In this document: positions 8,976 through 17,409 of the stretch, in pieces
Layout of the letters: the number at the start of each line of letters is the position of its first letter
Position numbering within the stretch: position 1 is the first letter of the stretch
Assembly: GCF_019753045.1 (NCBI RefSeq)
Contig: NZ_JAIELN010000007.1
Coordinates: 245,582 to 309,581 of the forward strand
Source of the DNA: Hyphomicrobium sp.
GTDB taxonomy: Bacteria > Pseudomonadota > Alphaproteobacteria > Rhizobiales > Hyphomicrobiaceae
Length of the DNA: 64,000 bases
Direction of reading: 5' to 3'
Made by a program: the position numbers and the translations under genes
The notes under the pieces: model-generated
The model's input: the letters and a program-made list of their open reading frames with translations, nothing else
What the model was told of the DNA's origin: nothing
Database searches by the model: none

Positions 8976-11900
8976 ATGAACCCGTTTATCTTCATCCGCC
9001 CCAACCGCGCGTCTGCTGGGGGCGGCGATTACGATCCCAAAGGCACGGCGGCTTCGCTGATTGCCAGCCACGTCGCGGCAGCTGACCCGCATACGCAGTA
9101 CCAGCGGAAGAGCACGAACCTGACCGCCTGGTCGTCGCTGGCTCCGGCTGCTTACTCGAACACGGCGCAGACGAACGCCCTGATCGCGGCTGCTATCGCA
9201 GGCCTCGTCGACGGCGCACCCGAACAGCTCGACACGATCAAGGAAATCGCGGCAGCCCTCGGCAACGATGCCAACCTTGCGGCGACGCTCACGGCCCAGA
9301 TCGCAGCCAAGCAGAGCCCTGCAACCACGCTCGCCGGGTACGGCATTACGAATGCCTACACGAAGGGTGAAGTAGACGCCCTGATCCCGATCGCCGAGTC
9401 GCTCGAGATCGACAATACGGCTAACGACGCGTTCATAGCCGCCCTGGGCCTCGAGGCAACGACCGTCGAAGAGCTCGCTGCAGCTCTCGATGCAAGCGGC
9501 CCGAACAAGGCAGCGGGCGCCATCTCGTCCGCCCTCTGGATTGCGGCAGAAGCCTACGCCGCAGGCGCTGAGCTGACCCAAGTCGTCAAGGCGAAGCCCA
9601 CGCTTCATCTCAGCACGACTGATCCGACCGCAGATCACGACGGCGTCACGGTCGATGAAGAACTCGAACATCCCCGGGTCTACCGCAAGGGTGACTGGTG
9701 GCTGAACACCGAAGACAACACCGTCTTCGTCTGCCTGTCCGATACGGCAGGGGACGCTCTTTGGGTGCGTGTCCAGACCGGCGACGATGATATGTCGGCC
9801 TACGTCTCGCGCACGGAAGGTGACGGACGCTACGACGCCAAGGGTGATGCCTTAGCCGCAGTCGTAGCCCACGAGGCGAAGGCCGATCCGCATCCGCAGT
9901 ACCTGACGCTCCTCGAAGCCGATCTCGCTTTCGGTTTGAAGGGCGCGCTCGCGTTGATCAGCCAGGTAACGCCGGCGGCGAACACGTTCGTCTATTTCTC
10001 GGACGCTGATACGGCCGCCACGTCAACGATTACGAACATCGGCCGACAGCTGGTGTCACAGACCTCGGCCGCAGGCATGCGGACCGTCATGGGTATGGCG
10101 ATCGGCTCGAACATTCAGGCCTACGACCGCGTGCTCGACATCCTGTCGTCGCTCAAGCCTGACGCCGATCAAGTTCCGTACTTCACCGACTCCGGCCACG
10201 CCGCGATGACGTCGCTGACCGAGTTCGGCCGCGAGATCATCGGTTACGAGGACGAGGCCGAGTTCAAGGCGGGCCTGCACCTCACGCCCGGCACGCACAT
10301 CCAGCCGTTCAGTGGGCGTTTGGCCAGCATCACTGCACTTGAAGACCAGGGGCTGCTCGTCATTCGTGGCGGCTCGACGGTAACCATCCAGCCGATGACC
10401 GATTATATGTCGGACATCCTGAATATCTCCAGCTCCGAGCTGCTCGTCGAGAGCCTCGGTCTCGTCATCGGCCAAGACATCTTGGCGTACAACCCGAACC
10501 TGGAGAACCTGCAGCAGCTCGCTCCCGCCTACGGGCGCCTGATCGTCGGCCAGGCCAACGGCTGGGGCATCATGCTGCCGGGCTCGAACGGCCAGCTCCT
10601 GATCGCGGACAACACGACCAGCAACGGCGTGCGTTGGGGCGTGATCTCGACGGACGACCTGAACCTCGGCGACATGGCCGCGCAAAACGCTGACGACGTG
10701 GACATCACGGGCGGCAAGCTCGCCGGCCTGACGAGCGTCGCAACGATCAAGCTCGAAGCCGGGTCAGGTACGTTGACGGGCGTCGCCTTGAAAGGCCTGC
10801 CTAACCCGGTTGCTGACGGTGACGCTGCCAGCAAGAAGTGGGTGGAAGACCAGATCGGCATCGGCACGACCGACCCGCAGCTCCTCGCACTCGCTGCCCT
10901 CGAACCGCCGACCTCCAAAACGCTTCCGATGTTCACGAGCGCTGCTACGGCAACGCTGGTAGGCATCTCTGACTTCGGCGTCTCGTTGCTCGCTACGTCC
11001 TCGTCAGATGCACTCGTTACTGGGCTGGCCCTGAAGCCCGGTGTCAACGTCCAGCCGCATAGCGATGGGCTTGACGCGTTCCTCGCCATGCCGCCAACGA
11101 AGGGTCACATCTTCGTCGGCGACGGCACCGGCTGGAGCACGCTCCAACCCGGTATCGACGGCTGGGTCGTCCAGGCCGACAGCGAAAGCCCGCTCGGCGT
11201 CCGTTACGTCAACCCGGGCACGTTCGCCCTCGACGATACGCTCGAAGCCATCGGCAACACCCCGACCGAGGCCGACACGCTGATCTACTTCACGGGCGTC
11301 GATCAGGCCGCTGCAACCAGCTTCACGGCTTACGGTCGCACGCTTGCAGGTCTTGCCAGCGCTGCAGCTCTGCGCACGAACCTCGGCCTCGAGATCGGCT
11401 TGACGGTTCAGGCGTATTCGTCAAAGCTCGATGAACTCGCGGCGATCGGTTCCGATAAAGGCGCGGTGCTCGTGGGCCAAGGCGCCCATTGGACGGTATT
11501 CGGAGGCGGTGCCACCGGCCAGCACCTCGTGGCCGACGAAGACTCTCCGACCGGCCTGAAGTGGGAATACCTGCCCGACGGCATCGAGCTGCCCACCGTG
11601 TTGCGCGAGATCGCCAATCTCGGTGCCACGGCCAACAAGTTCCTGATATTCACGGGGCCGGACACGGTTACGGCGGCAGATGTCTCGTCTGCAGCCCAAG
11701 GCCTCCTGTCGAAGACGACGGTCCCCCAGATGTGGGATCACCTGGCCCTGCGCCCCGGCGTGAACGTCCTTCGCCAGAGCGAACGCCTCGACAATATCGC
11801 CAGTACGCCGTTCGGCTCAAATCCGGCTCCCAAAGCCATCATGCTGACAGGCCCGTCCACGGTCGACACCTTCACAGTCACCGAAGCCGGCCGCACGCTT

Positions 11901-13751
11901 GTCGGTCAGGTCAGCAATGCCGACATGCTCGACCTGCTCGGCCTCGTCGTAGGCGCGGACATTCAAGCTTGGGATCAAGGCCTCCAGGACATTGCCGAGC
12001 TGACGCCCGTCAAGGGCTCGATGCTCACCTGGGACGGCGACAACTGGGTCGAGCTCAAGGCAGGCGAAGACACGCAGCTGCTGATGGCCGACAGCTTGAA
12101 GCCGGGCGGTCTCGCCTGGAAGGATCTGTCCGGCGACGACGCGATCCTGCCCGACGCAGTCAACGCCCTGTCACCGCTCATCATCGGCGCGAACAAGCTG
12201 GCGTACTACAACAGCGGTGCATCGGCGGCGCTCACGAACTTCACGGCCTACGGGCGCACGCTGGTAGGTCTTGCAGACGCTAATGCGCTCCGCACGAACA
12301 TCGGCTTGGTCATCGGTACGCAAGTCCAGGCGCACAGTGCAGTCCTCGACGTCATCGGCGACCTGACGCCGGCCGCCAACAAGGGCCTGTTCTTCACGAG
12401 CGGTACCGACGTAGCTCTTTACGACTTGTCGGCTTACGGCCGCACGCTGGTCGGCCTCGCAGATGCTAACGCCTTGAAGGCGAACATCGGCCTGCCTGAC
12501 CTGCTTGCAGCCAAGGCTCCTTTGGCGTCACCCGATTTCACGGGCACGCCGCTCGCCCCGACGCCGGCACAGGGTGACGAGTCGAAGAAGATCGCCACGA
12601 CTGAGTTCGCAGCGCTGCTTGTCCGGAGCGCCACGGCAGCCCAGGCGGCCTTCGATCCGGCTGGCCTGCTCGGCATCCTGACGAACCCGTTCTTCGAGAT
12701 CAGCCAGCAGAACGGCCAGAACCTGATATCGAACCCCGCGGCGACACCGGCCTACGGGGCGGACCAGTGGTACTCGAAGGAGAACTGGACGACCCTGCAG
12801 ATCTCCGTCCAGAACGTCAGCAGGCCGTTTGCCTCTGACGCTGGGTACGGTCGCTTGAGCAACGGCATCAAGGTGGTTGTCACGACCCCGCAGTCGACCG
12901 GCTTCCAGGCAACCGACGCCTTCGAGCCGTTCGTCCAGGATATCGAAGGACGCGTGTTCGCGGCCCTCGGGTGGGGCACGGCCGACGCCATCGACGCCCA
13001 GATCGTTGGTGTGGTCAAGGCGAGCTTCACGGGCAAGCTTCCGCTCTCGATCACGAACGGAGCCAACAACCGTAGCTACGTTACGACCATTGACGTGGTT
13101 GCCGACGTGCCGACACCGTTCTCCGTCATTATTCCGGGTGACAAGACAGGCACCTGGGCGACCGATAACGGGGTGGCAGCAACGCTTCGCTTCGGCGGCG
13201 TCTACGGCTCACCGTTCATCACGGCGAGCAAGGACGTCTGGCAGGCTGGCGCCTTCTATGCGTCGAGCGACAGTTTGAACTGGCCGTCAGTCGCCAACCG
13301 CAGCCTCACGCTCGGCATGATGCAGGTATTCCTGGTCGGCGTTCTGCCATTCACGGCGTCGTCCGCCATGAACGCGCTGACGCTGCCTCACGTCTTCAAC
13401 CTGCGGCGGCCGTACACCGACGAGCTGCTGCGCTGCGAGCGGTACTTCCGTGTGCTTGGAGGCGCCGGCTTGCAGTGTAAAGCCCTGAGCCAGACCCAAG
13501 TGTTCGTCACCGCCTCGTTCCCGCAGGAGATGCGCGGTAATCCGACTATGTCCGTCGTAACGGGAGCGTTCTTCAACATTTACTCGGTAGGCACGACGAC
13601 CTCGACCACGAACGCCATCAGTTACCAGTTCAGCTCACCGAAAGGAACGGAGCTTAGGGCAGAAAACTGGGACTTCCGGACGGGCTGGGCGACGGCACTG
13701 ATTACCTGCGGTGCGGACAAGTCGTTCTACGCAAGTGCCCGCTTCGCATAA
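8976..13751 (+). CDS. Giant phage tail-fibre protein
   Basis: A protein of about 1,591 residues. ATG 8976 is chosen because AAGGA precedes it and its N-terminus (MNPFIFIRPNRAS) repeats that of the upstream fibre (MNPFLFVQPAKAG). The frame is open 133 codons further upstream, but only as a shadow of the preceding gene. The shaft begins with HPQY-type motifs and the GYGITNAYTKGEVD segment. A long irregular repeat follows (about a dozen copies): an ANK..YFT element, then LT.FGR.L, then a short helix ending in LGL. This repeat is typical of phage fibre shafts. Near residue 1200 is PLAPTPAQGDESKKIATTEF, the usual fibre motif before a C-terminal head domain. The last 330 residues are probably the receptor-binding tip. 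Palindrome site 2 begins immediately after the stop codon. Confidence 0.8.
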   Translation: MNPFIFIRPNRASAGGGDYDPKGTAASLIASHVAAADPHTQYQRKSTNLTAWSSLAPAAYSNTAQTNALIAAAIAGLVDGAPEQLDTIKEIAAALGNDANLAATLTAQIAAKQSPATTLAGYGITNAYTKGEVDALIPIAESLEIDNTANDAFIAALGLEATTVEELAAALDASGPNKAAGAISSALWIAAEAYAAGAELTQVVKAKPTLHLSTTDPTADHDGVTVDEELEHPRVYRKGDWWLNTEDNTVFVCLSDTAGDALWVRVQTGDDDMSAYVSRTEGDGRYDAKGDALAAVVAHEAKADPHPQYLTLLEADLAFGLKGALALISQVTPAANTFVYFSDADTAATSTITNIGRQLVSQTSAAGMRTVMGMAIGSNIQAYDRVLDILSSLKPDADQVPYFTDSGHAAMTSLTEFGREIIGYEDEAEFKAGLHLTPGTHIQPFSGRLASITALEDQGLLVIRGGSTVTIQPMTDYMSDILNISSSELLVESLGLVIGQDILAYNPNLENLQQLAPAYGRLIVGQANGWGIMLPGSNGQLLIADNTTSNGVRWGVISTDDLNLGDMAAQNADDVDITGGKLAGLTSVATIKLEAGSGTLTGVALKGLPNPVADGDAASKKWVEDQIGIGTTDPQLLALAALEPPTSKTLPMFTSAATATLVGISDFGVSLLATSSSDALVTGLALKPGVNVQPHSDGLDAFLAMPPTKGHIFVGDGTGWSTLQPGIDGWVVQADSESPLGVRYVNPGTFALDDTLEAIGNTPTEADTLIYFTGVDQAAATSFTAYGRTLAGLASAAALRTNLGLEIGLTVQAYSSKLDELAAIGSDKGAVLVGQGAHWTVFGGGATGQHLVADEDSPTGLKWEYLPDGIELPTVLREIANLGATANKFLIFTGPDTVTAADVSSAAQGLLSKTTVPQMWDHLALRPGVNVLRQSERLDNIASTPFGSNPAPKAIMLTGPSTVDTFTVTEAGRTLVGQVSNADMLDLLGLVVGADIQAWDQGLQDIAELTPVKGSMLTWDGDNWVELKAGEDTQLLMADSLKPGGLAWKDLSGDDAILPDAVNALSPLIIGANKLAYYNSGASAALTNFTAYGRTLVGLADANALRTNIGLVIGTQVQAHSAVLDVIGDLTPAANKGLFFTSGTDVALYDLSAYGRTLVGLADANALKANIGLPDLLAAKAPLASPDFTGTPLAPTPAQGDESKKIATTEFAALLVRSATAAQAAFDPAGLLGILTNPFFEISQQNGQNLISNPAATPAYGADQWYSKENWTTLQISVQNVSRPFASDAGYGRLSNGIKVVVTTPQSTGFQATDAFEPFVQDIEGRVFAALGWGTADAIDAQIVGVVKASFTGKLPLSITNGANNRSYVTTIDVVADVPTPFSVIIPGDKTGTWATDNGVAATLRFGGVYGSPFITASKDVWQAGAFYASSDSLNWPSVANRSLTLGMMQVFLVGVLPFTASSAMNALTLPHVFNLRRPYTDELLRCERYFRVLGGAGLQCKALSQTQVFVTASFPQEMRGNPTMSVVTGAFFNIYSVGTTTSTTNAISYQFSSPKGTELRAENWDFRTGWATALITCGADKSFYASARFA

Positions 13752-13765
13752 TGCAATTAATTGCA
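13752..13765 (+). promoter_or_regulatory. Island palindrome site 2
   Basis: A perfect TGCAATTAATTGCA begins one base after the tail-fibre stop codon. A possible -10, TAGCAG, lies at 13793-13798, but the -35 spacing is not ideal. The next gene starts at 13836. Confidence 0.6.
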
Positions 13766-13835
13766 AATAACACTTGCCTCCGCCGCTCCCTGTAGCAGAA
13801 AGACGTCAACAAGTTTCTGCTACTAGGAGTGGGCG

Positions 13836-14003
13836 GTGGACAAGGAAAGCAAGCTATTCAGCCTCGAGGTTGAGGCCCGCATGCTGACCAAGGAGTGGCA
13901 TCGGGCTGTTGCGCTGGGCATCGAAGGATGGGCGGCAGCAGCACCAACGCAATCGCACATGAACGACGTCGCCAGACAGATCGCTGCGCTGCACGACGAG
14001 TAG
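13836..14003 (+). CDS. Small phage-type protein
   Basis: A 55-residue frame starts at GTG 13836, six bases after a good AGGAG (13825-13829). It encodes a helical, charged peptide (MDKESKLFSLEVEARML...) with no recognised family. It stands alone between two palindrome sites: site 2 is 70 bases upstream and site 3 starts directly after the TAG stop. It therefore looks like its own short transcription unit. Function unknown. Confidence 0.55.
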   Translation: MDKESKLFSLEVEARMLTKEWHRAVALGIEGWAAAAPTQSHMNDVARQIAALHDE

Positions 14004-14053
14004 TGCAATTAACTTCACTTTTCATTTGATCCAGCTCGTCATGGGCGTAGACT
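14004..14053 (+). promoter_or_regulatory. Island palindrome site 3 with promoter
   Basis: TGCAATTAACTTCA (14004-14017) is the palindrome with two mismatches in its right arm. Nine bases further on lie TTGATC (14026-14031) and, after 16 bases, TAGACT (14048-14053), a credible promoter for the gene starting at 14087. Confidence 0.5.
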
Positions 14054-14086
14054 GATTGAAGATACACGATGCCAAGGAGTGAGGTC

Positions 14087-14353
14087 GTGAGTTTCCAGGC
14101 CGGACGTTTCTACGAAGTTATCGAGAATGGCGCAGTCCTCGAGCAGTCGGGCTTAAGGATCAAGCTCAGGCCTGGCGCGAGGTTCCTCTGCACCGACGTC
14201 GATGAAGACGGCACGCCCCCATTCGCTGGCGGCCGGATCGGCGCTTCCCGCGTGCGTCTTCTCCGAAGTCAGCTCGCGCTAGTTTCGCCGAGTAGTGCAA
14301 TTAATGTCACGGATCAGGAAAGGCCCGTCTATGAAGACCCCGAAGACCGGTAA
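14087..14353 (+). CDS. Small phage-type protein
   Basis: An 88-residue product. The frame is open from ATG 14069, but AAGGAG at 14074-14079 lies seven bases before GTG 14087, which is the better start. The protein is beta-rich (FQAGRFYEVIENG, then SGLRIKLRPGARF), suggesting a small SH3-like barrel, with an acidic tail. No family is recognised. The end of the gene contains palindrome site 4 within its coding sequence and overlaps the start of the next gene by 23 bases. Confidence 0.5.
   Translation: MSFQAGRFYEVIENGAVLEQSGLRIKLRPGARFLCTDVDEDGTPPFAGGRIGASRVRLLRSQLALVSPSSAINVTDQERPVYEDPEDR
14296..14309 (+). promoter_or_regulatory. Island palindrome site 4
   Basis: TGCAATTAATGTCA is the palindrome with two adjacent mismatches, and lies inside the 3' end of the preceding gene, 21 bases before the ATG at 14331. 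No promoter hexamers are evident. Confidence 0.4.
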
Positions 14354-14885
14354 AGCGTTCGCCTCGGCAGTTCACAAGCTGAAAGATACCAAGTCAACCT
14401 CGTGGTTCACGGCGATGGAAATCGTAGCCTACGCCGCTCCGCTCAAGATCGGGCACACGCAGGCCCGCAACATCTTGAAGGGGATGGTGGACGACGGGCA
14501 TTTGAAGGCCAGAAGGTTTCTGGGCGGAAGCGCGGTAGTGCGAACCTGCCTCTTGTATTCCAAGGACGGCGATGACGCGAGCTTCGAGGCCAAGGTCGAT
14601 GAGCTGATCGCCCTCGAACCGCCGGAAGTTCCCGAACCCGTCGCCATTCCGAAATTCAGGCTGGAGTCGAAGATTGATCGCGATGGAGCCGTGGAAGCAA
14701 CGACGCTGCCGGACGGCAGAGAGCTCGAGTTCATAAGCAAAGCCGAGCTGACTAACCAGCTGACCGCCCATTTCCGCTCTATCGAACTGCTGGTCGATCG
14801 GTCGCTAGAAGCGGTGCGAGAGCTACTCGCCAGCAAGGTATCGCCGGCTGTGCCCGCGCAACAGCAAAACTCACAGGGGGTATGA
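14331..14885 (+). CDS. Putative winged-helix DNA-binding protein of the phage module
   Basis: A 184-residue protein starting at ATG 14331, preceded by AGGAAAGG. Residues about 22-65 (WFTAMEIVAYAAPLKIGH, then QARNILKGMVDDGHL) read as a helix-turn-helix or winged-helix unit in which a recognition helix is followed by a short beta wing. The middle is Pro/Glu-rich and the last 50 residues form a probable coiled coil (HFRSIELLVDRSLEAVREL), suggesting an oligomer. It is one candidate for the protein that reads the palindromes, since an obvious CI-like repressor is absent. The family is not recognised and the regulatory role is inference. Confidence 0.5.
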   Translation: MKTPKTGKAFASAVHKLKDTKSTSWFTAMEIVAYAAPLKIGHTQARNILKGMVDDGHLKARRFLGGSAVVRTCLLYSKDGDDASFEAKVDELIALEPPEVPEPVAIPKFRLESKIDRDGAVEATTLPDGRELEFISKAELTNQLTAHFRSIELLVDRSLEAVRELLASKVSPAVPAQQQNSQGV

Positions 14886-14887
14886 CG

Positions 14888-15097
14888 ATGAAATTTTACT
14901 TGCTGCTTTCCGTCTTTTGGATCGGCGCCAAAGGGTTCGAGCCAACTCAGACGAAGTACGAAGTCAAGGATCAGGCCGAGTGCATGTCTATGAGCGAAAG
15001 CCTGCTGTCGATCGACCTTTCGGAGATCGATGCCAGCGCGATCGCCGTCACCTGCATGAAGGACGACTCAGCCCGCAAAGAACGCGCGGAGAAGTGA
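14888..15097 (+). CDS. Small protein with N-terminal signal or membrane segment
   Basis: A 69-residue frame. ATG 14888 lies seven bases after AGGGGG (14875-14880), whereas the ATG at 14882 is only one base away and overlaps the previous stop. The N-terminus MKFYLLLSVFWIGAKG is hydrophobic, consistent with a signal peptide or anchor. The remainder has two Cys residues that could form a disulphide in the periplasm, and ends in a basic tail. No family is recognised. Confidence 0.45.
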   Translation: MKFYLLLSVFWIGAKGFEPTQTKYEVKDQAECMSMSESLLSIDLSEIDASAIAVTCMKDDSARKERAEK

Positions 15098-15098
15098 G

Positions 15099-15386
15099 GT
15101 GCTGTGCCCGAAATGCGGCGCAGATACGGAAGTCCGCGATAGCCGCCCATACAAGAACTACGTTCGTCGGCGCAGGCACTGCAAGTCGTGCAAGCACCGG
15201 CATTCGACGATCGAGTTGGCCTCCGACCTGTCCTTCGGAAAGATCCAGACGCTGTTGAAGGAGACGAAGGCAGCGCTGAACAACCAGAACGCCAGCATCG
15301 ACAAGGCGGCCCGCCGTATCCGGCACGTCGAGTCTGAACTGGTGAAGCTAAACGACAAGATCGCCGATGCTGAGAACGCTCCATGA
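15099..15386 (+). CDS. Zinc-ribbon protein resembling the NrdR N-terminus
   Basis: A 95-residue protein with CPKCG and CKSCKHRHST spaced like the zinc ribbon at the N-terminus of NrdR and phage Ogr/Delta-type regulators, including the basic RRRRHC segment that contacts DNA in NrdR. The ATP-cone that makes NrdR a nucleotide sensor is missing. In its place is a 55-residue coiled coil (IQTLLKETKAALNNQNASID), which may dimerise it. Start is GTG 15099, just after the previous stop. A role as a small DNA- or RNA-binding regulator is plausible but unproven. Confidence 0.55.
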   Translation: MLCPKCGADTEVRDSRPYKNYVRRRRHCKSCKHRHSTIELASDLSFGKIQTLLKETKAALNNQNASIDKAARRIRHVESELVKLNDKIADAENAP

Positions 15387-15397
15387 AAGGATGTTTG

Positions 15398-15880
15398 ATG
15401 GAACGCATAGAGTTCTACGTGATTGCCGAGGCGACCGACCCTGAGTTCGTTGCCGATCTGGCGAAAGCCCTGGGCTGGGTGGGTATCGACCGCTTCACGC
15501 TGCTGAAGCCGATGTTCAAGAGGACGGATGGGCGGCAGGTCTCTTACCGGCCGACGAAGCAGGCCGAGTACGACGCGCTGCCTTCCCTCTCGGAAGAGAG
15601 CCTGAAGAAGATCGGCTGTAAGCTATGGGACAGCTGGTATGGCGGCGCACGGCACTGGCTGTACCCGCCCGAGTGGTTCCCGCACATACCGAACGGGCAC
15701 GCCGTCGTCTTCACGAACGGGCGCAAGGACGCCTTCGACATGCACACGACGTCGTCAGAGCGCGAGATCGGGGCCTTGTCGTTCGGGTTTATTCAGCAGC
15801 TCGAGCCGGGCATTAATTGCCCTCCGCCGGTCACCGTCTACACTGAGGGAGAAGGTAGCCGCACGAGAGAGAAGCAATGA
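15398..15880 (+). CDS. Hypothetical phage-type protein
   Basis: A 160-residue product. ATG 15398 follows AAAGGA by six bases and is preferred to the upstream ATG 15383, which overlaps the previous stop. The sequence is rich in Trp and aromatic residues (WDSWYGGARHWLYPPEWFPH) with an alpha/beta pattern at the start (MERIEFYVIAEATDPEF). No family is recognised. Its last codon overlaps the next start (ATGA). Confidence 0.5.
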   Translation: MERIEFYVIAEATDPEFVADLAKALGWVGIDRFTLLKPMFKRTDGRQVSYRPTKQAEYDALPSLSEESLKKIGCKLWDSWYGGARHWLYPPEWFPHIPNGHAVVFTNGRKDAFDMHTTSSEREIGALSFGFIQQLEPGINCPPPVTVYTEGEGSRTREKQ

Positions 15881-16152
15881 AGCGGAAGTTAAGGATTGTA
15901 CTCGAGCCAACGGTCGAGGATCTGTCGGACGAAGATCGCGCCGAGTTGAAGGAGTTTATGCACACGGTTGCGCCGGGTGTCGATCTGGAGCTCGGAAGCC
16001 TCTCCGAGACGACAGCCGCAGAAATCGCCAAGGCGTTCGAAGGAGTCGGCGCTGACGGGTACACCGAGATTACGACAGGCGCCGAACTCGACGTGAAGGT
16101 CTCGATGACCAAGGTCGAAAGCGCGGACTGGGTGAGCGGGCTCTACGACTAA
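15877..16152 (+). CDS. Small acidic phage-type protein
   Basis: A 91-residue strongly acidic protein (for example EDLSDEDRAELKEF) overlapping the preceding gene by four bases, so the two are probably translated together. No motif or family is recognised. Acidic small proteins of phage islands are often inhibitors of DNA-binding host proteins, but nothing specific supports that here. Followed by the longest intergenic stretch of the module. Confidence 0.5.
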   Translation: MKRKLRIVLEPTVEDLSDEDRAELKEFMHTVAPGVDLELGSLSETTAAEIAKAFEGVGADGYTEITTGAELDVKVSMTKVESADWVSGLYD

Positions 16153-16184
16153 AGATCCTGTTAAGCCTATTGCACGGTCACATT

Positions 16185-16222
16185 CGCAATTAATTGCACT
16201 GCGGTGCGTGCCTCTGTAGAAA
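16185..16222 (+). promoter_or_regulatory. Island palindrome site 5 with promoter
   Basis: CGCAATTAATTGCA (16185-16198, one mismatch) supplies TTGCAC (16194-16199). Seventeen bases later is TAGAAA (16217-16222). The layout matches site 1 exactly. A second palindrome and promoter lie 60 bases further downstream. Confidence 0.6.
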
Positions 16223-16266
16223 TTGATGAAAGCTATAAGGATCGGAATTAACTTCTAAAAATAGAG

Positions 16267-16303
16267 TGCAATCAATTGCCCAATGGAGGCAATTGAATAG
16301 ACT
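16267..16303 (+). promoter_or_regulatory. Island palindrome site 6 with promoter
   Basis: TGCAATCAATTGCC (16267-16280) supplies TTGCCC (16276-16281), followed after 16 bases by TAGACT (16298-16303). An extra half-site, GGCAATTGAA, lies in the spacer. The gene downstream starts at 16330 with an AGGAGGG ribosome site. Confidence 0.6.
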
Positions 16304-16329
16304 GAAGTCGTAGCCAGGAGGGCAAATTC

Positions 16330-16593
16330 ATGAATGTATATAGCGTAGACGTAAAGATTTGCGCGACCGCCTACGTGAAGGCGAATAGCGAAGAAGAAGC
16401 GCTTGCCTACGTCAAGGGACTGGACGGGCAGGCACTCGAGACGACAGGCAGCGTTGGCGATGTCGAGGTCTCAGGCTTGAGCCTCACCAGCCCCGATCTG
16501 CCGGACGTCAGCCTGTCACCGGCGATGACCTGTTATGGCGTCTGGGATGCCGAGACGGTGCCGGAGCTCGCTGAAGAAGGAATCCCGGTATGA
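16330..16593 (+). CDS. Small phage-type protein
   Basis: An 87-residue protein starting at ATG 16330 behind a strong AGGAGGG. It begins with two beta strands (NVYSVDVKICATAYVKANSE) and a helix, the pattern of small DpnD/PcfM-like ferredoxin folds found in phages and plasmids. I do not claim that family membership with confidence. The stop overlaps the next start by four bases. It is first in the unit driven by the tandem promoters at 16185-16303. Confidence 0.5.
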   Translation: MNVYSVDVKICATAYVKANSEEEALAYVKGLDGQALETTGSVGDVEVSGLSLTSPDLPDVSLSPAMTCYGVWDAETVPELAEEGIPV

Positions 16594-16928
16594 GGACTAA
16601 CGAAGAGCGCGCGGAGCAAGTCGAAGGGTATCTCCTCGATTTCGCCGAAGAAACGGGTCTCGACGCGGACCTGGAAGCCGACGGCCCGGCGACGGTCGCT
16701 GGCGATATGATCAGCCAGATCTTGCATTGGGTGACGATGAAGACGGGCTCGTGGGAGACGGCATTGTATGCCATGCGCTGCGGCATCGGGCATTACGTGA
16801 CTGAGCAAAACATTACCGACCCGGAGGACGAACTCGGACCCGTGACCGACGTCCAGATCCAGGCCGTTTGCAATGGCGTCGTTTGGGCGACGAAGACTGG
16901 AGAGGGGGTGCCGTTCGATAAATCTTGA
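16590..16928 (+). CDS. Hypothetical phage-type protein
   Basis: A 112-residue acidic, mostly helical protein with Trp and Cys residues in its second half (AMRCGIGHYVTEQNI). It overlaps the previous gene by four bases and ends 11 bases before palindrome site 7. No family recognised and no signal peptide or membrane segment seen. Confidence 0.5.
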   Translation: MRTNEERAEQVEGYLLDFAEETGLDADLEADGPATVAGDMISQILHWVTMKTGSWETALYAMRCGIGHYVTEQNITDPEDELGPVTDVQIQAVCNGVVWATKTGEGVPFDKS

Positions 16929-16939
16929 CTCGGGGAAGA

Positions 16940-16953
16940 TGCAATTAATTGCA
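16940..16953 (+). promoter_or_regulatory. Island palindrome site 7
   Basis: A perfect TGCAATTAATTGCA. TTGCAT (16949-16954) with AATAAA (16972-16977) at 17-base spacing is a weak promoter candidate. A GACTC (GANTC, the CcrM methylation site that GcrA reads) lies at 16927-16931. The next gene starts at 16995. Confidence 0.6.
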
Positions 16954-16994
16954 TATGGTACGAGATCGTCAAATAAAGTCGGAGACTATTGGTA

Positions 16995-17351
16995 ATGAAC
17001 GCGTTTTACGTTGAATACAGCCGTGAGAGACTGCTTGCCACGAAGGCCGCTTTTGATAGACGGGCGGTAATGTTTATGGCGGACTATAGGACCCGCCGAC
17101 TGCAGGCGCTGCAGGATAAGAAGTCCAAGTCGATTGGCGGATTTTTCACAAATAAGATGGAGCAGCATGCCGCTGCCGAACGGGCATTCGCGACCGACCC
17201 GGCGGAGGTAACGCTCTTCGGGCAGATCACGGACGGACTGACAGCACTCAGGGAGCTGTTCGTCGCCGCCGAGCTGGCACCGGCCGGCACGAAGTTCTAC
17301 GTGCCGCTGGATGAAGCTAGGTGGTTCGCCGAAGATAACGCCAGAATGTGA
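16995..17351 (+). CDS. Hypothetical phage-type protein
   Basis: A 118-residue basic, helical protein (start ATG 16995; TTG 16989 is in frame). The helix RRAVMFMADYRTRRLQALQDKK is amphipathic and positively charged. No known family. The gene is flanked by perfect palindromes on both sides (sites 7 and 8), so it forms a single-gene unit. Site 8 begins one base after the stop region. Confidence 0.5.
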   Translation: MNAFYVEYSRERLLATKAAFDRRAVMFMADYRTRRLQALQDKKSKSIGGFFTNKMEQHAAAERAFATDPAEVTLFGQITDGLTALRELFVAAELAPAGTKFYVPLDEARWFAEDNARM

Positions 17352-17352
17352 G

Positions 17353-17381
17353 TGCAATTAATTGCAAGATGTCGCTACAAT
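17353..17381 (+). promoter_or_regulatory. Island palindrome site 8 with promoter of the GcrA-like gene
   Basis: A perfect TGCAATTAATTGCA (17353-17366). Its left half, TGCAAT (17353-17358), stands 17 bases from a very good -10, TACAAT (17376-17381). Here the left arm rather than the right arm would be the -35. The gene starts at 17410. Confidence 0.55.
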
Positions 17382-17409
17382 CGGCGCCTTTGGAGATGGA
17401 AGGCGCAGC

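Noticed and set aside
15810..15821. A tenth copy of the island palindrome (GCATTAATTGCC)
   Set aside because: Only one arm is kept and it lies within a coding region; probably chance or a decayed half-site.
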